Positions 44,757-52,647 of a DNA stretch of 64,000 nt are shown in pieces (the first letter of the stretch is position 1; each line of letters opens with the position of its first letter). The stretch comes from Pseudomonas sp. MWU16-30317 (GTDB lineage: Bacteria; Pseudomonadota; Gammaproteobacteria; Pseudomonadales; Pseudomonadaceae): contig NZ_JAIWJA010000001.1 of NCBI RefSeq assembly GCF_020515695.1, forward strand, positions 434,001-498,000, given 5' to 3'. Both the position numbers and the translations under genes were made by a program. Below the pieces are notes generated by a model, which was given only the letters and a program-made list of their open reading frames with translations, did not search any database and was not told the origin of the DNA.

Positions 44757-45021
44757 TGAACGCTCAGGGAACTCGGTGTGTAGCGGAATATATAGCGATA
44801 GGCTACGGAGTGCTACCTAGAGGGCTTGGAGCTGAGTTTTCTTTCACGCTATCAGCCTGGTCATCGCTGAATGTGCTGGGTGCTTCGCGGGCAGCCTTTG
44901 CGCCCTGATCGATTGAAACCATTTGTAAAATCTCCCATTCCGTATCAAATTCGTTACTACTCGCGAAGCCGCATGGCCTCGTACCTGGATTTTTCGGCAG
45001 TCAGGTTCTGGAGAACACAAG

Positions 45022-45579
45022 ATGGCGAATGGACAATCGGCAACGATGGATCACCAGGCTGTGATCGATTTCTGGCTGGCGGCGGGGCGTGAACGCTGGT
45101 TCGCCAAGGACCTGCAGTTCGACGATGCGTTTCGCCAGCGTTTTATCGACCTGCACCTGGCGGCGGCGCGTCGCGAGCTCGAAGCCTGGCTGGATGCCCC
45201 GGACAGCGCCCTGGCCCTGTTGATCCTGCTGGATCAGTTCCCGCGCAACGCCTTTCGCGACACCGCGCATATGTTCGCCACCGATGCCCTGGCCTGTCAT
45301 TACGCCCGCCAGGTGGTCGATGCGGGCCTCGATGAACAGGTCGAGCCAGATTTGCGCCAATTCTTCTATCTGCCGCTCGAGCATTCCGAACGCCTTGCCG
45401 ACCAGAACCTGTCGGTGGCGTTCAACCGCGGCATCAGTGCAGAAACCCTGCACCACGCCGAACTCCACCGCGACGTGATTGCGCGCTTCGGGCGGTTCCC
45501 TCATCGCAATCGGCTGCTGGGTCGGGAAAGCTCGTCCGAGGAGTTGGCGTTCCTCGATGCCGGAGGTTTCGCCGGTTGA
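45022..45579 (+). CDS. DUF924-family protein
   Basis: Its 185 residues match the DUF924 pattern: VIDFWLAAGRERWFAKDLQFDDAF near the N-terminus, LALLILLDQFPRNAFRDTAHMFATD, FFYLPLEHSERLADQ and a C-terminal GRFPHRNRLLGRESS. These proteins are cytoplasmic and all-helical (TPR-like fold) and have no assigned reaction. The ATG has an AACACAAG context with GGAG 14 bp upstream. It is followed after 108 bp by a HAD hydrolase gene in the same direction. Confidence 0.88.
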   Translation: MANGQSATMDHQAVIDFWLAAGRERWFAKDLQFDDAFRQRFIDLHLAAARRELEAWLDAPDSALALLILLDQFPRNAFRDTAHMFATDALACHYARQVVDAGLDEQVEPDLRQFFYLPLEHSERLADQNLSVAFNRGISAETLHHAELHRDVIARFGRFPHRNRLLGRESSSEELAFLDAGGFAG

Positions 45580-45687
45580 GGCGCGATGCCAGGTGAACTA
45601 TAGGGAGTCGGATCGATCAGATGGGCGTTACGCCCGGGGGTACGCCGTTGGCGGTCGCGGGCAAATGAATGAGCCGAGGAGTGGCAT

Positions 45688-46329
45688 GTGGCTATCAAAG
45701 GTGTGATTTTCGATTCCGATGGAACTCTGGTCGACAGCGAGAACGTCGCGGCGGGTCTGCTGCACAAGATGTTGATCGAACGCGGCATTGAACTACCCGA
45801 GGCCGAAGTGCTGCGGCGTTTTCGCGGCGTGCAGTTCGCGGTGTTCATCGCCGAACTGTGCAAGGAGCACCCGAGCCTGGATGGCGAGCCGTTCATGGTG
45901 GCGTTCCGCGAGCGCAGCCTGGACCTGTTTCGCCAGGGCCTGCAGCCCATGCCAGGGGCGAAGGCCTTCGTTGCCAGCCTCGACCTGCCAAAGTCGGTAG
46001 CCTCCAATGGCCCGCGTTTGAAAATCGAAACCTGTTTGGGGCAGGCCGGCCTGCTCGAACACTTCGAGCATATCGCCAGTGCCTATGAGGTGCGTTCCTG
46101 GAAGCCGGCGCCGGGGTTGATCATCGAGGCGGCCAGATTGCTGGGGCTACAGCCCCATGAATGCCTGCTGGTCGAGGACAGCATCGCCGGGGCCGAAGCG
46201 GGCCTGGCTGCCGGGGCGCAGGTGGCGGGCTTTGGCGAGTTCGATTTCTCGACCTTCGACAACGCCGCCAATTTTCACCGCACCCCGACCTATGACGATG
46301 TGAGCGCGTTGCTTCAGCGGTTGCGTTAA
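45688..46329 (+). CDS. HAD-IA hydrolase (beta-phosphoglucomutase/GPH-like)
   Basis: The 213-residue protein starts at GTG 45688, with GAGGA 7 bp upstream; the nearby ATG at 45686 is out of frame. Motif I is IFDSDGTLVDSE (Asp9/Asp11), motif II VASNGP in SVASNGPRLKIE, motif III the lysine in SWKPAPGLIIEAA, motif IV LLVEDSIAGAEAGLAAG. It probably dephosphorylates a small sugar phosphate. It converges with the antiporter gene 66 bp away, and a degenerate REP arm fills that gap (46352-46376). Confidence 0.87.
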   Translation: MAIKGVIFDSDGTLVDSENVAAGLLHKMLIERGIELPEAEVLRRFRGVQFAVFIAELCKEHPSLDGEPFMVAFRERSLDLFRQGLQPMPGAKAFVASLDLPKSVASNGPRLKIETCLGQAGLLEHFEHIASAYEVRSWKPAPGLIIEAARLLGLQPHECLLVEDSIAGAEAGLAAGAQVAGFGEFDFSTFDNAANFHRTPTYDDVSALLQRLR

Positions 46330-46351
46330 AAACCTTTGCTCCGTCGTGGCT

Positions 46352-46376
46352 GGCGAGGTCTGCTCGCGAAGAGGCC
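46352..46376. repeat. Single degenerate REP arm
   Basis: GGCGAGGTCTGCTCGCGAAG followed by AGGCC keeps the outer REP end (TCGCGAAGAGGCC) but lacks a partner. It lies between two convergent genes. Confidence 0.45.
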
Positions 46377-46395
46377 TTCAATAACCCCGGTCAGT

Positions 46396-47742
46396 TCACG
46401 TCTGACCGCTATTGCGGCGTTCGTAGTGCTCCAGCAACGGCTGGGTGCTGATGCCATGCAAGAGGATGCTCAGGGCTACCACCGACACCGTCAGGCTGAT
46501 GCAGGTCCGCGCCACGTCATCGGGCAATCCATGACCCAGCGCGAAGCACAGGTAATAGATCGAACCGATCCCGCGGATCCCGAACCAGCCGAGCAAGGCG
46601 CGCTGATGGCCGTTGAGCAAACGTCGGCCCACCAGCAGCCACACGCTCAACGGACGAATCACGCAGAACAGGGCCAGCCCCAGGCCCATGGCGCGCCAGT
46701 CCCAGTAACTGGCCAGCAGCGTACCCAGCAAGGTAATCAGCAATACTTCCATGGAGCGTTCCACCAGGCTGCCAAAGGCGAGCATGTCCCCCATCATCAC
46801 CCCGGCGGCCAGTTGCGGAGCCTCGAGTTCATCGTAATTGCCGGCCACCGCCTGCTCGGGCTTGGCCGAATGGCTATGGCCCAGCACGGGTTGGGTCAGG
46901 TGCTCGGACGGCACCTCGCTGCGCGACGAGCGTGCCTCGGCCTGACGCACGCCGAGCCCGGCGGCGAACACCGACAAAAAGCCGAACGCGCCCACCGCCG
47001 ACGCCGCCACATAGCTCAGCGCTATCAGCGCCAAGGCCAGGAAGTCATTGGGCGACAAGGTGCTGTCGGCATGCTTGATGCGCAGGTAGATCATCAACTG
47101 GCCGATCAACCGCCCCAGCGCATAGCCGATGAACAGTCCGACCGGCACCGCCCACAGCAGATTTTTCAGTGCCCAGTCGCCGACCCAATCGACGTTCAGC
47201 GTGCCCTGCTGCAGCAACAACAGGCTGAAGATCACGAACGGGAACGCCGTACCGTCGTTCAGGCCTGCTTCGCCGGACAGGCCAAAGCGCACTCGGTCCA
47301 GGTCCTGGGCATTGTTGACCTGCACCATGTTAGCCAGTACCGGATCGGTGGGCGCGAGCATCGCGCCGAGCAGCGCCGCCACGCCCCAGCTCAGGTTCAA
47401 GGCGTAATGGGCCACCAGGGTCACGCCCAGAATGGTGGCGATCATCACCGGGCCCGCCAGCATATAGGCGGCGCGCCAGGCCGAGCGTCCCAGGGACAGG
47501 CGCAGTTTGATGCCGGTGCCGAACAGCGAAAACAACACTGCGACTTCGGTCAGGCGTTCCAGCCAGGGCGCGGCGTCGCGCAGATCCAGATCGAACAGAT
47601 TCAAGCCCAATGGGCCGATGGCCAGGCCGAACAGCAGGCACACCGCCGAGGTGGTGACCGGCAGCCAGCGCAAATAGGAAGAAGTAAGCGCCAGTATCAG
47701 CAACAGGACGCCCATTACCGTCAGGCAAAGGATAAAACTCAT
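46396..47742 (-). CDS. Sodium/proton antiporter (CPA1 family)
   Basis: ATG 47742 gives 448 residues with about 12 membrane helices; the longer open frame to 47967 has low-complexity N-terminal sequence and is rejected. The ion-site region is LLGAMLAPTDPVLANMVQV with GLSGEAGLNDGTAFPFVIF, as in NhaP/NhaP2-type exchangers. The hydrophilic loop RQAEARSSRSEVPSEHLTQ is in the second half. It is divergent from the KaiC-like gene. The exact cation (Na+, K+ or both) cannot be told. Confidence 0.88.
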   Translation of the reverse strand: MSFILCLTVMGVLLLILALTSSYLRWLPVTTSAVCLLFGLAIGPLGLNLFDLDLRDAAPWLERLTEVAVLFSLFGTGIKLRLSLGRSAWRAAYMLAGPVMIATILGVTLVAHYALNLSWGVAALLGAMLAPTDPVLANMVQVNNAQDLDRVRFGLSGEAGLNDGTAFPFVIFSLLLLQQGTLNVDWVGDWALKNLLWAVPVGLFIGYALGRLIGQLMIYLRIKHADSTLSPNDFLALALIALSYVAASAVGAFGFLSVFAAGLGVRQAEARSSRSEVPSEHLTQPVLGHSHSAKPEQAVAGNYDELEAPQLAAGVMMGDMLAFGSLVERSMEVLLITLLGTLLASYWDWRAMGLGLALFCVIRPLSVWLLVGRRLLNGHQRALLGWFGIRGIGSIYYLCFALGHGLPDDVARTCISLTVSVVALSILLHGISTQPLLEHYERRNSGQT

Positions 47743-47988
47743 GAAACCTCGCGGCCAGGTGGAAGAGCAGGGGGCCCACAGGCCATGCAGATGTGACTTT
47801 GCCCGGCCGCAATAGTTGACTCTTTTGCTGTCAATACTCTTTTCAATGCAGAAAATGTCCGAAGCGGATAGAATCGCCGCTAATTTCCAAGCGCCTACCC
47901 CGCCAAGGCTTACAACCCCTTGGCTCCCGGCGCTAATCGCGCTTGCGCAGCAGACTTCTAGCGACAACTTACAAAGGCAGACCGGATC

Positions 47989-49434
47989 TTGGAACAGCTA
48001 AAACGCCTCAAGAGCGGAATAGAAGGGCTCGACGCCTTGTTGAAAGGCGGCTTGGTGGCCGGTTCGTCCTATATCATCCAAGGCCGTCCGGGCTCTGGCA
48101 AAACCATTCTGGCCAACCAGTTGGGCTTCAATCATGTGCGCAATGGCGGCCGTGTACTGGTCGCCACCTTGCTGTCCGAATCCCATGAGCGATTGTTCCA
48201 GTACCTGTCCACCCTGAGCTTCTTCGACGCCTCGAAGATCGGCGGCGACATTCAGTTCGTCAGCGCTTTCGATACGCTGGAAAACGAAGGCCTGGACGAA
48301 GTGGTCAAGCTGTTGCGCCGTGAGATCGTTCGCCAGAAAGCCACGGTGATGATCGTCGACGGATTGCTCAACGCGCGCTCCAAGGCCGACTCGCAGATCG
48401 ACACGAAAAAATTCATTTCCGAGCTGCAAGGGCATGCCGCCTTCGCCGGTTGCACCGTGCTGTTCCTGACCAGTTCGCGGCTGGACGACGGTAGCCCGGA
48501 ACACACTATGGTCGACGGCGTCATCGAGATGGGGGAAGAGCTGTTCGGCACCCGTTCGGTGCGCCGTATCCAATTGCGCAAGACCCGCGGCAGCGGTGCG
48601 CTGTCGGGCCTGCACGAATGCGAGATCACCGATGACGGCATCGTCATCTATCCGCGCCTCGAAGCGCTGTACGGTCATCCGTCGCGCGCCGATCAGGCCG
48701 ACATGACGCGAGTCACCAGCGGCATGGCCTCGCTCGACGGCTTGATCGGCGGTGGCCTGTCGCGCTCGTCGGTGACCTTGGCTATGGGCCCTTCGGGTAT
48801 CGGCAAGACCAGCCTGGGGATCAACTTTCTGGCGGCGTCCACGCCTGAAGAGCCCGGCTTGCATTTCGGTTTCTACGAGACGCCGCAGCGCCTGTGCATG
48901 AAGGCCCACGCGCTGGGTTTCGACTTCACCGGCATGCTCGATTCAGGCGCCCTGCATGTCGCCTGGCAGCCCACTACCGACGGATTGCTCGACGGTCTGG
49001 GCGCCTACCTGCTGCGCCTGGTGGACGAGAAAAACATCAAGCGCGTACTGATCGACAGCCTTGGAGGCATGACGCGCGTTGCCACCAGTCCGGTGCGTCT
49101 GACGGAGTTCTTCAGTGCCCTGATGGGCGAGTTGCGCTCTCGCGGTGTGACGGTATTTACCACTTGGGAAGTGCGCGGGTTATTTGGGCCCGAAATAACC
49201 TCGCCAGTGCCTGATTTGTCCAGTGTGGTCGACAATATCCTGCTGATGCGTTTCGTTGAATTTGAATCTGAACTTAAGCGCTTGCTGACCATTCTTAAAG
49301 TCAGAGACAGTATTTACGATTCATCCTTGCTGGAGATGGTCATCAAAGATAAGGGCATAAACCTGAGCAAGGCCGCATTCAAAAATGCCGAGTCCGTGCT
49401 CTCAGGTACCGCTACCACGACAACAAGTCGCTGA
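47989..49434 (+). CDS. KaiC-like double-domain RecA/RAD55 ATPase
   Basis: Its 481 residues start at TTG 47989, the only plausible start. Two KaiC domains are visible: domain I with Walker A GRPGSGKT (32-39) and MIVDGLLNAR; domain II with Walker A GPSGIGKTS (267-275), FYETPQRLCMKAHALGFD and LIDSLGGMT. In domain II the region PDLSSVVDNILLMRFVE aligns with the KaiC phosphorylation loop, and Ser411-Ser412 fall on the Ser431-Thr432 pair of cyanobacterial KaiC. The KaiC tail is also kept (LKVRDSIYDSSLLEMVIKD). No kaiA or kaiB is nearby; a CheY-like gene follows after 21 bp. Confidence 0.93.
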   Translation: MEQLKRLKSGIEGLDALLKGGLVAGSSYIIQGRPGSGKTILANQLGFNHVRNGGRVLVATLLSESHERLFQYLSTLSFFDASKIGGDIQFVSAFDTLENEGLDEVVKLLRREIVRQKATVMIVDGLLNARSKADSQIDTKKFISELQGHAAFAGCTVLFLTSSRLDDGSPEHTMVDGVIEMGEELFGTRSVRRIQLRKTRGSGALSGLHECEITDDGIVIYPRLEALYGHPSRADQADMTRVTSGMASLDGLIGGGLSRSSVTLAMGPSGIGKTSLGINFLAASTPEEPGLHFGFYETPQRLCMKAHALGFDFTGMLDSGALHVAWQPTTDGLLDGLGAYLLRLVDEKNIKRVLIDSLGGMTRVATSPVRLTEFFSALMGELRSRGVTVFTTWEVRGLFGPEITSPVPDLSSVVDNILLMRFVEFESELKRLLTILKVRDSIYDSSLLEMVIKDKGINLSKAAFKNAESVLSGTATTTTSR

Positions 49435-49455
49435 TGTCATCCGGATCGATGTGAA

Positions 49456-49824
49456 ATGACCACCATCCTGATCGTCGATGACGAGTACTTGATTGCCGAC
49501 ATACTTGGGTTTGCGCTCGAGGATGAGGGCTATATGACCGTTACCGCGAGCAACGGCAAAAAAGGACTCGACGTTCTGACGCGAGAGCGGCCGGAGCTGG
49601 TCATCACTGATTTCATGATGCCGGTGATGGATGGGCTCGAGTTTGCCAAGGCGATCCGCGCCCGTGAAGAATGCAAGAATCTGCCTATCTTGTTGATGAG
49701 CGGCGCGCAGGGTGCCTTGGGTCGCGAACACCCTGAACTTTTCAAGGCGGTGTTCGACAAGCCGTTCCAGATTGCTCAGATCATCGATATGGTCAAGCAG
49801 CTGTTTCCGCCCGACAAGCACTGA
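49456..49824 (+). CDS. Single-domain response regulator (CheY-like) paired with KaiC
   Basis: The 122 residues are one receiver domain only: acidic pocket Asp8/Asp9, phospho-acceptor Asp52 in LVITDFMMPVMDG, Ser/Thr switch in LLMSGAQG and Lys in VFDKPFQ. It has no output domain, so it should act through protein contact, most simply with the KaiC-like ATPase encoded just upstream. No histidine kinase gene is adjacent. A hairpin overlaps its stop codon. Confidence 0.93.
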   Translation: MTTILIVDDEYLIADILGFALEDEGYMTVTASNGKKGLDVLTRERPELVITDFMMPVMDGLEFAKAIRAREECKNLPILLMSGAQGALGREHPELFKAVFDKPFQIAQIIDMVKQLFPPDKH

Positions 49825-49840
49825 AAAAGTCCTTTTTCAG
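49821..49840 (+). terminator. A/T-rich hairpin at end of kaiC-like operon
   Basis: CTGAAAAAG-TC-CTTTTTCAG is a perfect 9-bp inverted repeat that includes the TGA stop of the receiver gene. The run of T after it is broken (TCGCATTCCTCGTTTATTC), so it may be a pause or protective 3' end rather than a strong terminator. Confidence 0.5.
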
Positions 49841-49883
49841 TCGCATTCCTCGTTTATTCTTTTGCGTCTGTGGTGTCAGGGCT

Positions 49884-49995
49884 GGCCTCTGCGCCGCCGA
49901 ACGCGCCCCCTTGCTCGCGCCTGTGCACGACTCAAGATCGACTAGCGCCAAGGTCGGCTAGCACTGCGGTCGCCAAGCTTGCTCGTGAAGGGGCC
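49884..49995. repeat. Decayed REPIN
   Basis: GGCCTCTGCG at the left, CCTTGCTCGCGCCTGTGCAC and CGACTCAAGATCGACTAG in the middle, and AAGCTTGCTCGTGAAGGGGCC at the right keep the order and words of the intact REPINs at 345 and 11530 but with many changes. It lies between the CheY-like gene and the KefC-type gene. Confidence 0.55.
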
Positions 49996-50053
49996 AGTGC
50001 AAACCCCGCGCTTGCGTCGATTTATCGTTCAACTGCAAAGGGAGATCTGGCGA

Positions 50054-51865
50054 ATGCCGGAACAAGGCAACATGCTTCAAGTCGCGGTGGTGTTCTTGCT
50101 CGCGGCGGTGATCACCGTGCCGCTGGCCAAGCGTTTGCAATTGGGCGCGGTCCTGGGTTATCTGCTCGCAGGCGTGGTCATCGGCCCCTCCTTGCTGGGG
50201 CTGATCGGAAACCCGCAAAGCGTGGCCCATGTCTCGGAGCTGGGCGTGGTGCTGTTGCTGTTCATCATCGGCCTGGAATTGTCGCCCAAGCGTTTGTGGG
50301 TAATGCGCAAATCGGTCTTCGGGGTAGGCCTGGCGCAAGTGTTGCTGACCGGTCTGGTGATCGGCTGTGTGGCCTTGCTCGGCTTTGGCCAGCCACTTAA
50401 CAGTGCCGTGGTGCTGGGTTTGGGCCTGGCGTTGTCGTCTACCGCGTTCGGCCTGCAGAGCCTGGCCGAGCGCAAGGAGCTCAACGCCCCCCATGGCCGC
50501 CTGGCATTCGCCATTCTGCTGTTTCAGGACATCGCCGCCATTCCGTTGATTGCCTTGGTGCCGCTGTTGGCCGGGGGTAGTCAAGGCGAGGGCGGCGATG
50601 CGCTCAACCATGGCTTGCGCGTGCTGGGCAGTATCGCCGTCGTGGTGGTGGGCGGGCGTTATCTGCTGCGCCCGGTGTTTCGCATCGTCGCCCGTACCGG
50701 TTTGCCCGAGGTGTCCACCGCCACCGCGTTGCTGGTGGTCATCGGCACCGCGTGGCTGATGGACCTGGCTGGCGTGTCCATGGCCCTGGGGGCTTTTCTG
50801 GCCGGCTTGCTGCTGGCCGATTCCGAGTACCGCCACGAATTGGAATCGCAGATCGAGCCCTTCAAGGGGCTGCTGCTGGGGCTGTTTTTCATCAGCGTCG
50901 GCATGGGCGCCAACATCGGTCTGTTGTTTCAGGCACCCGCCCAGGTGCTGGGCCTGACCCTGCTGCTGGTGCTGATCAAACTGCCCCTGCTGATCTTTAT
51001 CGGGCGCCTGGGCGGTGGTCTTGATCGGCGCAGTGCGCTTCGCCTGGGGCTGGTGCTGGCAGCGGGCGGTGAGTTCGCCTTTGTGGTGTTCAAGATCGGC
51101 CGCGATCAAGGGTTGTTCGATGCCGGGCTGTACGACTTGCTGGTGCTGACCATCACCTTGTCGATGGCCGTGACTCCGCTGTTATTGCTGCTGGGCCGGC
51201 ACCTGCTCAAGGCGCGCCCGCTGCCGGCGCGGGAAATTCCCGCCGAGTACAGCGAGATCGAAAGCGATGCCCCGCGGGTGGTGATCGCCGGCATGGGCCG
51301 CATGGGCCAGATCATCGCGCGGATACTGCGCGCGCAAAAGGTCAATTTCGTTGCCCTGGACACGGCCGTCGAGAGCGTCGAGTTCTCCCGCAGCTTTGGT
51401 CATGTGCCAGTGTTCTATGGCGATCCGCTGCGCCCCGAAATCCTTCAGGCGGCCAAGGTCGAACAGGCCGAATATTTTGTGATCGCCACCGATGACCCGG
51501 ACATCAACATCCGCACCGCCGAACTGGTCAGTCGCCTGTATCCGCACATCAAGATCATCGCCCGGGCGCGCAATCGTCAGCATGTGCATCGGCTGGTGGA
51601 CGTGGGCGCGGTGGCGGTGCGCGAGACCTACTACTCGAGCCTGGAAATGAGCCGGCGCACCTTGATGGGCCTGGGCTTGAGCCAGTCCCAGGCGGACGCG
51701 CGGATTCGGCGCTTCAAGCTGCACGACGAACAGCTGCTGCAAGCGCAGCACAAGGTCTACGACGATGCCGCCAAGGTCATGCAAAGCGCTCAGGAAGCGC
51801 GGGCCGAGCTGGCGCGGTTGTTTGATGCCGATCGGGAGCAGGAAGAGGCCGAAAAGGCCCATTGA
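50054..51865 (+). CDS. KefC-type monovalent cation:proton antiporter (CPA2)
   Basis: ATG 50054 (GGAG 9 bp upstream) gives 603 residues; the longer frame from 49979 runs into the decayed REPIN. About 12 membrane helices come first, with the exchanger motifs LLLFIIGLELSPKRLW, LFQDIAAIPLIALVP and LGAFLAGLLLADSEYRHELE. A cytoplasmic RCK/TrkA-N domain follows (VVIAGMGRMGQIIARILRA, the NAD-binding GxGxxG). The tail is helical and charged. KefB/KefC proteins are glutathione-gated K+ efflux systems; no kefF/kefG ancillary gene is present here. Confidence 0.9.
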   Translation: MPEQGNMLQVAVVFLLAAVITVPLAKRLQLGAVLGYLLAGVVIGPSLLGLIGNPQSVAHVSELGVVLLLFIIGLELSPKRLWVMRKSVFGVGLAQVLLTGLVIGCVALLGFGQPLNSAVVLGLGLALSSTAFGLQSLAERKELNAPHGRLAFAILLFQDIAAIPLIALVPLLAGGSQGEGGDALNHGLRVLGSIAVVVVGGRYLLRPVFRIVARTGLPEVSTATALLVVIGTAWLMDLAGVSMALGAFLAGLLLADSEYRHELESQIEPFKGLLLGLFFISVGMGANIGLLFQAPAQVLGLTLLLVLIKLPLLIFIGRLGGGLDRRSALRLGLVLAAGGEFAFVVFKIGRDQGLFDAGLYDLLVLTITLSMAVTPLLLLLGRHLLKARPLPAREIPAEYSEIESDAPRVVIAGMGRMGQIIARILRAQKVNFVALDTAVESVEFSRSFGHVPVFYGDPLRPEILQAAKVEQAEYFVIATDDPDINIRTAELVSRLYPHIKIIARARNRQHVHRLVDVGAVAVRETYYSSLEMSRRTLMGLGLSQSQADARIRRFKLHDEQLLQAQHKVYDDAAKVMQSAQEARAELARLFDADREQEEAEKAH

Positions 51866-51897
51866 TGCTCATGGCCTCAGCTCAGGACAGCCGCTAC

Positions 51898-52647
51898 TCA
51901 GGGCTGTTCTTGCAATAGCCGCTCGATCACTGCGCTCTGCTGCAATTGCTCGTAAGCAGTGCGCACGCGATCGACGATCTCGTCCGAGGTGGCGCGGCTG
52001 AAGGCGATGTAGATCTCCCGCGACAGATCGTCCATGGCGTAGGCCTTTTCCAGCGTCTCGAAGGGCACGTGGGCATCGGCGCAGAACTTGCGCGCATCGC
52101 GCTCAGGCATGGCAACCAGTTGCACCTGCCCGTTGAGCAGGCGGTTGAAGTTCTCCTGGTTGCTGGCGGCCACCACCAAGCGCGTAAAGCCCTGATCGCG
52201 GAGGTACTTTTCCCGATAATCGTCGCGCAGCACGCCCACGCGGTAGGGCCGTGCGTCTTGCAGTGTGGCGATGCGCAACGACGGCGTGGCGCGCAGTTTG
52301 TAGAGAATCGGCAAGGTCCAATCGAGATGGCCAACCCATTTGAATAGGTTCTCTCGATCTGCGGTACGCAAAATGGGGTAAATGATCACATTCGGTTCGC
52401 GTAGCGCCCGGTCATAAGCCCGTGCCCATGGGTAGATGGCCATACGGTAATCATCCAGGCCGGCTTGCTTGAGGAGCGCCTCGACGATGCGTCCGGCGGC
52501 GCCGCCGACCTTGCCATCCTGCATATAGCTATAGGACGAATCCTCGGTCACGGTCTCGATGGTTTCGGCGCTGGCGCCGTGCCAATACAGGGCCAGCAAC
52601 AGGGCTGCCACGGTGCCGTATCGGGGTCTGCGGGGCAGGCGCATCAT
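51898..52647 (-). CDS. Periplasmic solute-binding protein (PBP2 type) B
   Basis: This 249-residue protein has a signal peptide (YGTVAALLLALYWHGASAE) and a type-2 periplasmic binding fold (IVEALLKQAGLDDYRMAIYP, WARAYDRALREPNVIIYPIL, NRLLNGQVQLVAMPERDARK). No ABC permease or ATPase genes are present. It starts within the stop of the diguanylate cyclase gene (TGATG), so it is made with the cyclase and probably supplies it with a periplasmic signal. It shares the PWARAYD-ALxxxNVxIY block with the binding protein upstream of the cyclase, so they are paralogues. Confidence 0.82.
   Translation of the reverse strand: MMRLPRRPRYGTVAALLLALYWHGASAETIETVTEDSSYSYMQDGKVGGAAGRIVEALLKQAGLDDYRMAIYPWARAYDRALREPNVIIYPILRTADRENLFKWVGHLDWTLPILYKLRATPSLRIATLQDARPYRVGVLRDDYREKYLRDQGFTRLVVAASNQENFNRLLNGQVQLVAMPERDARKFCADAHVPFETLEKAYAMDDLSREIYIAFSRATSDEIVDRVRTAYEQLQQSAVIERLLQEQP

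Noticed and set aside
44757..45021. Possible cobalamin riboswitch or Fur box before the chelate importer
   Set aside because: No riboswitch core and no GATAAT-type repeats could be found by eye.
44871..45092. 73-residue frame upstream of the DUF924 gene
   Set aside because: It overlaps the DUF924 start out of frame and lacks a ribosome binding site.
46336..47796. 486-residue plus-strand open frame opposite the CPA1 antiporter
   Set aside because: Gln/His-rich shadow of a membrane-protein gene; no recognisable fold.
47816..47850. TTGACT as -35 box of the kaiC-like gene
   Set aside because: No -10 hexamer at 16-18 bp; the nearest candidates are at 13 or 21 bp.
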